64,000 nt of DNA. It comes from Rhodococcus sp. 06-462-5 (GTDB taxonomy: Bacteria > Actinomycetota > Actinomycetes > Mycobacteriales > Mycobacteriaceae). The stretch covers positions 241,584 to 305,583 of the forward strand of contig NZ_NOYD01000005.1 of NCBI RefSeq assembly GCF_002258315.1, written 5' to 3'. The notes under the pieces are model-generated. The model was not told the origin of the DNA, made no database searches, and saw nothing but the letters and a program-made list of their open reading frames with translations. Position 1 is the stretch's first letter. Every line of letters starts with the position of its first letter. Position numbers and translations under genes: made by a program. Positions 56,989 to 64,000 of the stretch are shown here, in pieces.

Positions 56989-59355
56989 CTAGAACGGCAG
57001 AGCGTCGGTGTCTACGTCGGTTGGTTCTGTTACCGGCTCGTGGCTGTCGGGTGGGTGGGGGTAGGCGATGATGCCGGATCGTTTGGGTCGGGTGGGGATG
57101 TGTGGTCTGAGGTCGTTGCCGAGGATGGGGACGGCTGTGCCGTTGGTGGGCAGGGTGATTCGGGTGGTCTTCGATGTCGATGTCCACAGGATCGCGCCGC
57201 CGGGGAGCATGACGGCTTTCCAGTAGCCGGCGGTCTTGACGGTGTGGTGGTATTCGCAGAGGCATTGCAGGTTGTTGACGGTGCTCCAGCCGCCGCCGAG
57301 AGGGTTGGTGTGGTCGAACGGGTTCACGTGGTCGAGTTGGCAGCGTGCGGCAGGGCGGTGGCAACCGGGAAAGCGGCAGTGTTTGTCGCGGAATCGGACC
57401 GCTGCGGTGGTGAGGGCATCGGGGCGGTAGATCAGGGCGCGGTCGGTGAGGGGGTCGCGGGGGACGGATTTTCCGAGGGTGGGGTCGGCGGCGATGGCGG
57501 CTTCGAGTGCAGCGGCGAGCGATGCGTTGCCGAGGTAGAGGCCCGAGGGCGTGTGGCCTGCTGTAGGGATCGTGCGGTTGTTGAGCCGGATTGCGGAGGG
57601 CAGGTCGAGGGCAGAGCTGTGCCGTGTTCCCCTGCCGACTGGTGTGTGGGTGCAGTACAGGGCTGCAGCGGAGGTCAGCGACTGCGGACGACGCTGAGGT
57701 CGATCGTCGCCCGGTGCCGGGTCGGTCGGGCCAGTCTCTGCTGGGACTGGATCCGGTATTGAACCTTGCTCGGCTGGCGGCTTCGAAGTGGGCGATGACA
57801 AGGTGGCCGTCGCTGGTTCAGGTACTGGCGTCGGACCAGCTGTTGTGGAGCCGGATAGCGTTGTGGAAGAGCGTGATTCCGGACAGTTCGGTCCGGTATC
57901 AGGTGCCGGCGATGTCTGTCGCGCAGGTGATCGTGGAGCTGACTCGGGTTCGGTTCGTGCAGCAGGGTCGGTGTTCGACGTTGCCTCCGGTAGCGGGTCG
58001 GTCACTGGTGCCCCAGCGCGTGTTGCTGCCTGCTTCCGGACAGGATCGGCGGCGTCCGGGTCGGGGGTTGCCGACGGGTCGCCCGCAGGTACGGGTGTGG
58101 ACTCGTCGTTCTCCTCAGCATCGTCGGTCTCGTCGACCTCATCTGCCGGTGCCGCTGGTGCCGCTGGTGCCGAGGTGTTCCCAGGCGCAGAAGCAGGAGC
58201 AGGAGCAGGCGAACTGGACGAATTCGGTTCGGTCGAGGAATCAGCCTCTCTATCCCAATCCGTGGCCGACCCCGTTCCCTCGCCAGCATCAGCATCAGCA
58301 GCCGAATCCAGGTCTGCGCCTGTGTCCGCGTTGGCGTCTCTGTCCGCGTCGGCGTCGGCGTGCGCATCTGTTTCCGTCTCGGGTCCTGTTGCAGCCCTAG
58401 CCTTCTCACTGTCCGGGCGTCGTTCCCATTCCCCGGTCTCCGGGTTCTGCACCGCCAGGCCCAACTTCTCGGCGAGGGTGACTGCTTCGGTGAGCAGGAC
58501 CTGCCACTGACTGTTCCGTGCCAACTCCCGCGCGAGCTCCGGATCGATGGATCCGTGCCCGGCCAGATACGCCGGGTTCGCCAGCAATCCGATGAGGGTG
58601 GCGATGTCGACGGTGACCATCGTCAACGGTACCCGCCGATCGGGCAGCTCTGCATCTTTTTTCGGGCAGTCGTCGCGGTGGCACAGGCATGTCAGGCGGG
58701 GTTCGCCGTGCATGCGGGCCATGAATGCATCGCACAGGCGTTCTTTCTTGCCTCGGGGGTCTTTCGGGCAGAGGGTGTCGGCCATCTCCTCGAGGAGCTG
58801 CCACGCCGCCGCGGCTTCGGGTGCGGTCAACTCGGCCCTGATCCGGGTGAGTTCGCCGGCGGGGCTGTAGGTGACGTTCCGGAACTTCTTCGCGAACTCA
58901 CGTAGTGCTGCCGCTTCCTCCGGCGCGACCCGCAGCAGGATGTCCCAGATCTCCTTTTCGAGGGGACCCGGTGAACACCTGCGCGCGGCTTCCACAACCT
59001 CTTCCTCGACCAGAGACACGATGCTGTCGGAGAGGTTGTCGAGGATCCGGCACACCGTCCGCACTCGCGGGAAGTCGATCTCCCCGGCCTCGAACGCGGT
59101 CTTCACCAACGGAAGCCGGGTGTGCAGGGCAACACCGACGGACACATACGATTCGGAGACGGTTTTCGAGCACCCCAACGCCACTGCCATTTCGGTGCGC
59201 CCGTACCGGCTGTAGTGCTTGTGCTCGATATCGCTCTCGATCCACTCGCAGTGCACCCGATAGCAGGCAGCGACCTTCCGGGCAGCGTGACGATTTTCTG
59301 CACACGCAGCAGCAGTCAATGCCTCCAGCGACACGATCGGTACTGCCATCCCCAT
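56989..59355 (-). CDS. DUF222/HNH endonuclease-like protein (13E12 type) with a long insert
   Basis: The 788-residue frame has the DUF222 domain (about 1-300) with a cysteine cluster CLCHRDDC (223-230). A low-complexity stretch of about 255 residues (315-575) made of Ala, Asp, Pro, Ser and Thr follows, for example DAHADADADRDANADTGAD. The C-terminal HNH motif is HCRFPGCHRPAARCQLDHVN followed by CEYHHTVKT. DUF222/HNH genes occur in many copies in actinobacteria; the function is unknown and mobile-element relationships are suspected. The insert is much longer than usual. ATG 59349 is an alternative start. Confidence 0.9.
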   Translation of the reverse strand: MGMAVPIVSLEALTAAACAENRHAARKVAACYRVHCEWIESDIEHKHYSRYGRTEMAVALGCSKTVSESYVSVGVALHTRLPLVKTAFEAGEIDFPRVRTVCRILDNLSDSIVSLVEEEVVEAARRCSPGPLEKEIWDILLRVAPEEAAALREFAKKFRNVTYSPAGELTRIRAELTAPEAAAAWQLLEEMADTLCPKDPRGKKERLCDAFMARMHGEPRLTCLCHRDDCPKKDAELPDRRVPLTMVTVDIATLIGLLANPAYLAGHGSIDPELARELARNSQWQVLLTEAVTLAEKLGLAVQNPETGEWERRPDSEKARAATGPETETDAHADADADRDANADTGADLDSAADADAGEGTGSATDWDREADSSTEPNSSSSPAPAPASAPGNTSAPAAPAAPADEVDETDDAEENDESTPVPAGDPSATPDPDAADPVRKQAATRAGAPVTDPLPEATSNTDPAARTEPESAPRSPARQTSPAPDTGPNCPESRSSTTLSGSTTAGPTPVPEPATATLSSPTSKPPAEQGSIPDPVPAETGPTDPAPGDDRPQRRPQSLTSAAALYCTHTPVGRGTRHSSALDLPSAIRLNNRTIPTAGHTPSGLYLGNASLAAALEAAIAADPTLGKSVPRDPLTDRALIYRPDALTTAAVRFRDKHCRFPGCHRPAARCQLDHVNPFDHTNPLGGGWSTVNNLQCLCEYHHTVKTAGYWKAVMLPGGAILWTSTSKTTRITLPTNGTAVPILGNDLRPHIPTRPKRSGIIAYPHPPDSHEPVTEPTDVDTDALPF

Positions 59356-59484
59356 TCACCCCCCGGTGACCCGAAACAAGAACGCCTGTTCGAACAAGAA
59401 GAACAGTAACCCGGACCACCGACAAGAAACCGAAGCGCAAGCTCGGCAGGTCGTGTCAACCTCTCCGAGCGGGACCGATCACCC

Positions 59485-59518
59485 GAGGTCGAACTCTGGA
59501 GGTCGTGAGTTGAACCTC
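59485..59518 (-). terminator. Possible hairpin terminator after trpS
   Basis: GAGGTCGAACTC (59485-59496) faces GAGTTGAACCTC (59507-59518), an imperfect inverted repeat with two mismatches, about 40 bases beyond the trpS stop and 130 bases before the DUF222 gene start. The rest of the 201-base gap shows nothing I recognise. Confidence 0.35.
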
Positions 59519-59556
59519 TTTTCGATCGCATCGACGACCGTCTCGAGCAGGCGGGC

Positions 59557-60597
59557 CTAATACGCGGTACCCATCGCTGCGCGTACCTCGTTCAGCGTCT
59601 GCTCCGCGATCTCGTTCGCACGCTCGTTCCCCCGGCTCACCACCGATCTCACGTAGTCAGGGTCGGCGGCCAACTCCGCCCGACGACGGCGATGTTCCGC
59701 CAGAGTCGAGTTGACTACCTCTGTCACAAGACCTTTCAACGATCCGGCTCCAGCACCGCCTATGTCTGCGGCGATCGATCTCGGGTCCTGCCCGGTACAC
59801 AGGCCCGCGACCGTGAGCAGTGCCGACACCCCCGGCCGTGCATCCGGATCGAACGAGATGTGTCGATCTGCGTCCGTCGGCGTTCTTCGCACCACCGCGG
59901 CTGTCTCGTCCGGTGTCATGGACAGCGTGATCGCATTGCCGAAGGTCTTGGACATCTTGCGGCCATCGAGTCCAGGAACGGCGGGGCTCGAGGTGAGCAG
60001 ACCCTGCGGCTCCTCGAATACCGCGCCGTAACGGGAGTTGAATCGCCGCGCGATAGTCCTCGCCATCTCGATGTGCGGAAGTTGGTCTTTGCCGACAGGC
60101 ACCACGTTCGCTTTGCAGAACAGGATGTCGGCCGCCTGGTGCACCGGGTACGTCAGCAACAGCCCACTCAGTGCGCGGCCACTGGCGGCGAGTTCTGCTT
60201 TGACAGTGGGGTTTCGGTGGAGTTCCGCCTCGGTCACCAGGCTCAAGAACGGTAGCATCAGCTGATTGAGGGCGGGTACCGCAGAATGGGTAAAGATCAT
60301 GGACTTCTCGGGGTCGATACCCGCGGCCAGATTGTCCAACGCAGCGTCGTACACATGTTGCCGCACTTGCCCGATTGCGTCGCGATCGGTGATCACCTGA
60401 TAGTCGGCCAAGACCACCATTGTCCGGACCCCTAGATCCTGCAGCCGAACTCGCTCTCGAATTGTCCCGAAGAGATGACCGAGATGCAGTGGACCTGTTG
60501 GTCGTTCACCGGTCAACGTTGTGTAGCTACTTGGATCAGCAGCGATGTCGGAGGCGAGCGCCTCGCTACGGCCGATGCTGGACAAGTAAGTGTCCAT
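59557..60597 (-). CDS. trpS: Tryptophanyl-tRNA synthetase (probably auxiliary copy)
   Basis: The 346-residue class-I synthetase has the HIGH-type GERPTGPLHLGHLFG (30-44) and the KMSKS-type LDGRKMSKTFG (210-220), and charges tRNA-Trp in the cytoplasm. AGGAGG stands six bases before ATG 60597. Directly upstream is a short leader frame with three consecutive Trp codons and a set of alternative hairpins, the arrangement known for the antibiotic(indolmycin)-resistant auxiliary TrpRS of Streptomyces. I therefore infer that this is a conditionally expressed second enzyme; whether the genome holds another trpS cannot be seen here. Confidence 0.94.
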   Translation of the reverse strand: MDTYLSSIGRSEALASDIAADPSSYTTLTGERPTGPLHLGHLFGTIRERVRLQDLGVRTMVVLADYQVITDRDAIGQVRQHVYDAALDNLAAGIDPEKSMIFTHSAVPALNQLMLPFLSLVTEAELHRNPTVKAELAASGRALSGLLLTYPVHQAADILFCKANVVPVGKDQLPHIEMARTIARRFNSRYGAVFEEPQGLLTSSPAVPGLDGRKMSKTFGNAITLSMTPDETAAVVRRTPTDADRHISFDPDARPGVSALLTVAGLCTGQDPRSIAADIGGAGAGSLKGLVTEVVNSTLAEHRRRRAELAADPDYVRSVVSRGNERANEIAEQTLNEVRAAMGTAY

Positions 60598-60603
60598 CGA
60601 ATT

Positions 60604-60741
60604 CCTCCTGAAAGAACGAAGGGCTGTACCGACCGCGCTTCGATCCGAATTCAGGACATCGGCGGGCTGAGTACAGCCCGCGGGACATGATCGACCGGGC
60701 TGCTAACGCAGCCACCACCAAGCCTGTCGAGGGTCGATCAT
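60604..60741 (-). promoter_or_regulatory. Trp-dependent attenuator leader of trpS
   Basis: In transcript order the region contains the Trp leader peptide, then mutually exclusive pairings. The leader start (ATGATCGACC, 60732-60741) is complementary to 60687-60696. The word 60696-60702 just after the leader stop is complementary to 60674-60680. An 8-bp, 4-base-loop hairpin spans 60662-60681. Finally 60671-60679 is complementary (9 bp) to 60621-60629, followed by TTCGTTCTTTC and the ribosome site. This four-segment logic is that of ribosome-mediated attenuation. No T-box consensus (AGGGTGGNACCGCG) is present. Confidence 0.8.
60703..60741 (-). CDS. Trp leader peptide (12 residues, three Trp)
   Basis: The frame reads MIDPRQAWWWLR and stops with TAG. 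Three consecutive UGG codons in a 12-codon frame, 106 bases before a tryptophanyl-tRNA synthetase start, are hard to explain by chance. Ribosomes stalling at the Trp codons when charged tRNA-Trp is scarce would free the downstream antiterminating fold. The ribosome site is weak (CGAG). Confidence 0.82.
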   Translation of the reverse strand: MIDPRQAWWWLR

Positions 60742-60830
60742 CTCGAAAGGCTACCAAGACTCGGATCGACGGGAGCGACCGATGTGGTGTCAGGATCGCA
60801 ATGGATCCTGACACCACTGCCTCTGTGGGT

Positions 60831-62096
60831 CTAGGCGTGCTCGGGTACCGACAACCGATTCTCGGCTGCGGCAAGAGAATCGAATCCCTCCGCCTTGAGC
60901 AAATTGTGGACGTTGCGCCGTCGGACGCCCATGTTGCCTCCGTCGTACACCGGGAAACACAGGACGTCTTCCATGATCACCGCGATCGGTGTCAGGTTCG
61001 TGTACGCATCGACGCCGACGAGACGCATGGCGTCGTACACGACCTGCACGGCCGTCTCGGATGCAAAGATCTTTGCCTCGTTGGCCAATTCGCGGTCACG
61101 TCCGCCGGTACGGTCGAAATGATCGGCGGCCTTCCATGCAAAGTAGCGGACCGCCTCGATGCGAGTCTTGATGTCCACCAACATGTATCCGGCGTTCTGA
61201 TACTCGATGACCGGCACCGGACCTGACCGATGGTCGGTCTTGGCGAACTGCAGAGAATAGTCGAACGCAGCTCGCATCCTGCCCACGCACGCAGCAGCAA
61301 TGGACGAGCAGGTCCAGGAGAAGGCGGTGGCGACGATGTCCAACCCGTCGCCCGGCTTGCCGATGAGGTTGCCGACCGGCACCCGCACGTCGCGGAATTC
61401 CACCCGCGGCGAATTGGTGGCGCGATGTCCGATGGTGTCGATCATGTCGGTGATTTCGACCCCGGGCGTTCCCCTCTCCACGACGATGACGGCGAGCGAC
61501 TCCGACGGCGGCAGTGCAGGATCGGTACGGCAGACCACACTGATCAGGTCGGCACCCTGACCGTCCCAGCCCGAGGCATTGGTGGTGTAGTGCTTGGCAC
61601 CGTTGATGACCCATTCGTCGCCCTCGCGACGCGCGAAGGTCCGGATTCCGACGGTCGGGTCTTCCGAGTCATAATTTGCTCCGCCGGTCACCTCTGTGTA
61701 GGCGATCGCAGCCAATCGGGGTTCGCCGTCGCAGAACAACGGGAGCCAGCGATTCTTCTGTTCCTCGGTGCCGAAATTGATGATCGGGTTGAGTCCCAAT
61801 CCGGTGCCGAGCAATGCAGTGGGAGTGTTGATGTCGACCCGAGCGAGTTCCTCGGCCGCGAGCGCGAAGGTCAAGTTGTCGAAGTACGCGCCGCCGTATT
61901 GGTCGGGAACCAGCCCCTTGACGAATCCGAGACCGGCCAACTGCTTGTAGACCGGCTGCAGTGCGTAGAAGCGATCCTCCGGCCGCGGCAAGGATGAGAT
62001 AGCTGCCGCTACTTCGCTCAGGATGTCGTCTGCCACTTGCCGCGCTTGCATGCGCACGGCCATCTGCTCGGGGCTGAGCTCGAAACTCAGGGTCAT
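60831..62096 (-). CDS. Acyl-CoA dehydrogenase family protein
   Basis: The 421-residue flavoprotein has the acyl-CoA dehydrogenase fold. A helical N-terminal domain (FVKGLVPDQYGGAYFDNLTFALAAEELAR) precedes the beta-domain (AIAYTEVTGGANYD, WVINGAKHYTTNAS), and the C-terminal domain contains IEYQNAGYMLVDIKTRIEA and KIFASETAVQVVYDAMRLVGV. The usual catalytic glutamate region is replaced by VYDGGNMGVRRRN near the end, typical of atypical members. GAGGAG precedes ATG 62096. Substrate unknown. It lies upstream of the trpS leader on the same strand and is divergent from nothing. Confidence 0.88.
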   Translation of the reverse strand: MTLSFELSPEQMAVRMQARQVADDILSEVAAAISSLPRPEDRFYALQPVYKQLAGLGFVKGLVPDQYGGAYFDNLTFALAAEELARVDINTPTALLGTGLGLNPIINFGTEEQKNRWLPLFCDGEPRLAAIAYTEVTGGANYDSEDPTVGIRTFARREGDEWVINGAKHYTTNASGWDGQGADLISVVCRTDPALPPSESLAVIVVERGTPGVEITDMIDTIGHRATNSPRVEFRDVRVPVGNLIGKPGDGLDIVATAFSWTCSSIAAACVGRMRAAFDYSLQFAKTDHRSGPVPVIEYQNAGYMLVDIKTRIEAVRYFAWKAADHFDRTGGRDRELANEAKIFASETAVQVVYDAMRLVGVDAYTNLTPIAVIMEDVLCFPVYDGGNMGVRRRNVHNLLKAEGFDSLAAAENRLSVPEHA

Positions 62097-62245
62097 GTGA
62101 GACTCCTCGATGTCTGTCCTGATGGGGTGGAGAACGGAATCGGGCGACGCTGCCCTGCACACCATGTTTCACGGGCCGACGTGTCCACGTCTTGTATCGG
62201 ACTGCGCCATGATCGGTACCGTTCTGCACACTCGGACAGAGCGTT

Positions 62246-63262
62246 TCACCCCTGAGCCAGCTGTGGTACTTCCCTTGTCTTCACCGACTCGCGATATTCG
62301 ACCGGACTGCATCCGAAGCGCGATCGAAAGGTCTTGGCCAGATGCGCCGAATCCGAGAATCCCCACGCTGCAGCGATCGCGCCGATCGATCGATCGTCGC
62401 GTGAATCGGCAAGCTCACGACGACACGCTTCGACCCGATGCTCACGGACGACAGCACCGAAAGTCGTTCCGGCCCTCTCGAACAGGGCATGAAGGGTGCG
62501 AACCGATACCCCTACGTGGCGGGCTGCCTCGGTGGCGGGAACTCGGCCGAAGGGAAGCCGGGAATCGATGTATCGAACTGCGGACACCCGGAGTACTTCG
62601 TCGGTCTGCACAGAGCATCCGGCACCCCGTTCGGCCGTCCCTCCCAGCACCGCACGGAGCAGATCGACATGGGCGGCACCGATCATCTGTCGCTCGGCGG
62701 GATGCAGCGAGGAATCGGTTTGCCAGGTCTCCACCATCAACGAGCTGAGCAAGCGAGCCGAGCCCGACGAGCTCGAAAAACGCCGCGCAGTAGTCGCTGC
62801 CGACGGGCCGACCACGTCTGCCAGCAGAGGGCGCGGCAGTCGGAAAGACAGCACTCGCCACAGTTCGTCGTTACCCGGCTCGACGAACTCGAGCCGGTAC
62901 GGGCGAGTCGAATCGACGATGGCAAATTCGCCTCGGGAGACGGTGCACTGCCGCCCGTCCTGAGTGGTCGTACACTGCCCGTCCAATTGCAGGTTGACAA
63001 AAACGACGTCCTCGTCGGCGCGGGCAACTTCACGTTTTCCGTGGTCGATTCGCTGTGTGCAGGAGGCAATCTCCGCTGCATTGCCACCCCCGATCGCCGC
63101 CGAGCGCACCCACCCGGGAAGTCCGGAGCTCGAGGAACTGCGTTCGACGTGGTCCCGAGATCGCCACGGTGCCAGCGGAGTGAATGCCTGGCAGAGGACG
63201 TCGGCCCAATAGCTCATCTGATCGGCCGGACCGAGTCCCCTGGTTGTCCAATATGACGTCAT
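62246..63262 (-). CDS. AraC-family transcriptional regulator (AraC/XylS, ligand domain of AraC_binding_2 type)
   Basis: The 338-residue protein has an N-terminal regulatory domain beginning YWTTRGLGPADQMSYWADVLCQAFTPL, in the manner of regulators of aromatic and amine catabolism, and a C-terminal double helix-turn-helix (VPATEAARHVGVSVRTLHALFERAGTTF in part; SIGAIAAAWGFSDSAHLAKTFRSRFGCSPVEYR in part). ATG 63262 has GGAG six bases upstream. It precedes the acyl-CoA dehydrogenase by 149 bases on the same strand and may regulate it. Confidence 0.93.
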   Translation of the reverse strand: MTSYWTTRGLGPADQMSYWADVLCQAFTPLAPWRSRDHVERSSSSSGLPGWVRSAAIGGGNAAEIASCTQRIDHGKREVARADEDVVFVNLQLDGQCTTTQDGRQCTVSRGEFAIVDSTRPYRLEFVEPGNDELWRVLSFRLPRPLLADVVGPSAATTARRFSSSSGSARLLSSLMVETWQTDSSLHPAERQMIGAAHVDLLRAVLGGTAERGAGCSVQTDEVLRVSAVRYIDSRLPFGRVPATEAARHVGVSVRTLHALFERAGTTFGAVVREHRVEACRRELADSRDDRSIGAIAAAWGFSDSAHLAKTFRSRFGCSPVEYRESVKTREVPQLAQG

Positions 63263-63394
63263 GATGCACTCCGCGCTAGGTTCGAGTGCACCCACGGTAG
63301 GCCTTGGGCGTAAGCCATCCGAGGCGTTTGCGTTACGAAATGCGTGCACTCTCCTCACATCGACGCGAGAGTCGCGGAGAGATTCTTCGAGTTT

Positions 63395-64000
63395 TCAGAT
63401 GCAGGTACCTCGCCGCGTCGACGCGACCGAGTCCAGCATCCATGCGGGGTACTCACCCGGCGGACCCAGGCCGCCGTCGGAGGGCGGAATTACGATCACA
63501 CAGTTGGCATGGGCGAGCGCACCGACCGAGTGCGATCGAATGATCGCGGCGCTTTCACCGTCGACGATGCCCAGCATGACCCGGGGCACCGGTGAGGCAG
63601 GAACGGCCTCCCCCGCTACCCTGACCGTTCTGATCGTTCGCTCTGCTCGCGGGTTGCGCAGTGCCGCAACGATCATCGGCCGGACGAACAGTTCGTACGA
63701 GATCAACGCGCTGACAGGGTTTCCGGGCAGACAGACGATCGGAGTTCCCTCGACTTTTCCGCACGCCTGCGGTTTGCCCGGTTTGACTGCAACCGAGACG
63801 AATTCGACGTCCTGGTCTGCTAGCGCGAGCCGGATCACCTCTTCGGTACCCGCACTGATCCCACCGGTCGTGACGATGACATCGGCAACCGCGGCGCATC
63901 GGGCCAGTGCCGCCCGACACGCGTCGACGTCGTCGGCGACGGCCGGTTCGAGGTGAACGTCGGCACCGCACCGAAGCAGATCGGCCACGATCATCGCCGA
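63395..64000 (-). CDS. moeA: Molybdopterin molybdenumtransferase, C-terminal part (5' end outside the window)
   Basis: The visible 201 residues include the MPT-binding TTGGISAGTEEVIRLAL, VKPGKPQACGKVEGTPIVCLPGNPVSALISYELFVRPM and the C-terminal barrel domain. MoeA inserts molybdate into adenylylated molybdopterin. The frame continues through the right edge. The 132 bases between its stop and the AraC gene start show no distinct signal. Confidence 0.94.
   Translation of the reverse strand, partial: SAMIVADLLRCGADVHLEPAVADDVDACRAALARCAAVADVIVTTGGISAGTEEVIRLALADQDVEFVSVAVKPGKPQACGKVEGTPIVCLPGNPVSALISYELFVRPMIVAALRNPRAERTIRTVRVAGEAVPASPVPRVMLGIVDGESAAIIRSHSVGALAHANCVIVIPPSDGGLGPPGEYPAWMLDSVASTRRGTCI

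Noticed and set aside
57788..58510. A plus-strand Ser/Ala-rich frame opposite the DUF222/HNH gene
   Set aside because: It mirrors the low-complexity insert of the minus-strand gene and has no ribosome site or domain of its own.
60604..60741. T-box riboswitch before trpS
   Set aside because: There is no AGGGTGGNACCGCG-type sequence or specifier architecture; a Trp-rich leader peptide explains the region better.

Overview
The window is GC-rich actinobacterial DNA, most likely from Rhodococcus or a close mycolic-acid-containing relative. The grounds are a complete mycofactocin gene set, a DUF222/HNH (13E12-type) endonuclease gene, frequent GTG starts, GTGA/ATGA translational couplings and a giant NRPS gene. 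The species cannot be fixed from the sequence alone. No tRNA, rRNA, CRISPR array, insertion sequence or prophage was seen. No gap between genes exceeds 300 bases.

Layout. (1) 1-19497, minus strand: one uninterrupted NRPS reading frame whose 3' end lies off the left edge. It holds six complete C-A-T modules and the start of a seventh C domain. The A-domain codes read X-Thr-Ser-Ser-Thr-X. The first C domain resembles that of EntF, so an aryl or other acyl cap is plausible. (2) 19765-25739: a PPOX-type flavin/F420 protein, then a glycerate kinase and SLC13-type carboxylate permease downstream of a response regulator / histidine kinase / small acidic exported protein operon. (3) 25854-31389: a YtcJ-like amidohydrolase, a hotdog thioesterase, acetoacetyl-CoA synthetase and a fatty-acyl-CoA ligase. 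(4) 31445-39818: two-carbon metabolism. An ethanolamine permease-EutB-EutC operon makes acetaldehyde; an AldB-like aldehyde dehydrogenase with its DUF779 partner can consume it; a GAF-domain regulator lies just upstream. A cation diffusion facilitator sits between them. (5) 40158-56960: mycofactocin. mftA-B-C-D plus a second mftD (minus strand) are separated from mftE-F-G (minus strand) by about 7.9 kb. That interval holds a LuxR-type HTH protein, an HTH-nSTAND-WD40 protein, a small membrane protein, a hydantoin-racemase-like enzyme, an NCS1 permease and a GntR regulator. A methyltransferase matching MftM is divergent from mftA. (6) 56989-64000: a DUF222/HNH protein with a long low-complexity insert, an auxiliary-type TrpRS behind a Trp-Trp-Trp leader peptide with attenuator-like hairpins, an acyl-CoA dehydrogenase, an AraC regulator and the C-terminal part of MoeA.

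How the genes fit together. Mycofactocin is the redox cofactor of alcohol oxidation in these bacteria, and MftG returns its electrons to respiration. The ethanolamine operon and the aldehyde dehydrogenase converge on the same intermediate, acetaldehyde, and CoA ligases can activate downstream acids. Regions 3-5 therefore look like a C2/alcohol catabolism district. The NRPS and the TrpRS attenuator are separate units. The items I rate highest for follow-up are the Trp leader/attenuator, the interrupted mycofactocin cluster with duplicated mftD, and the NRPS product.
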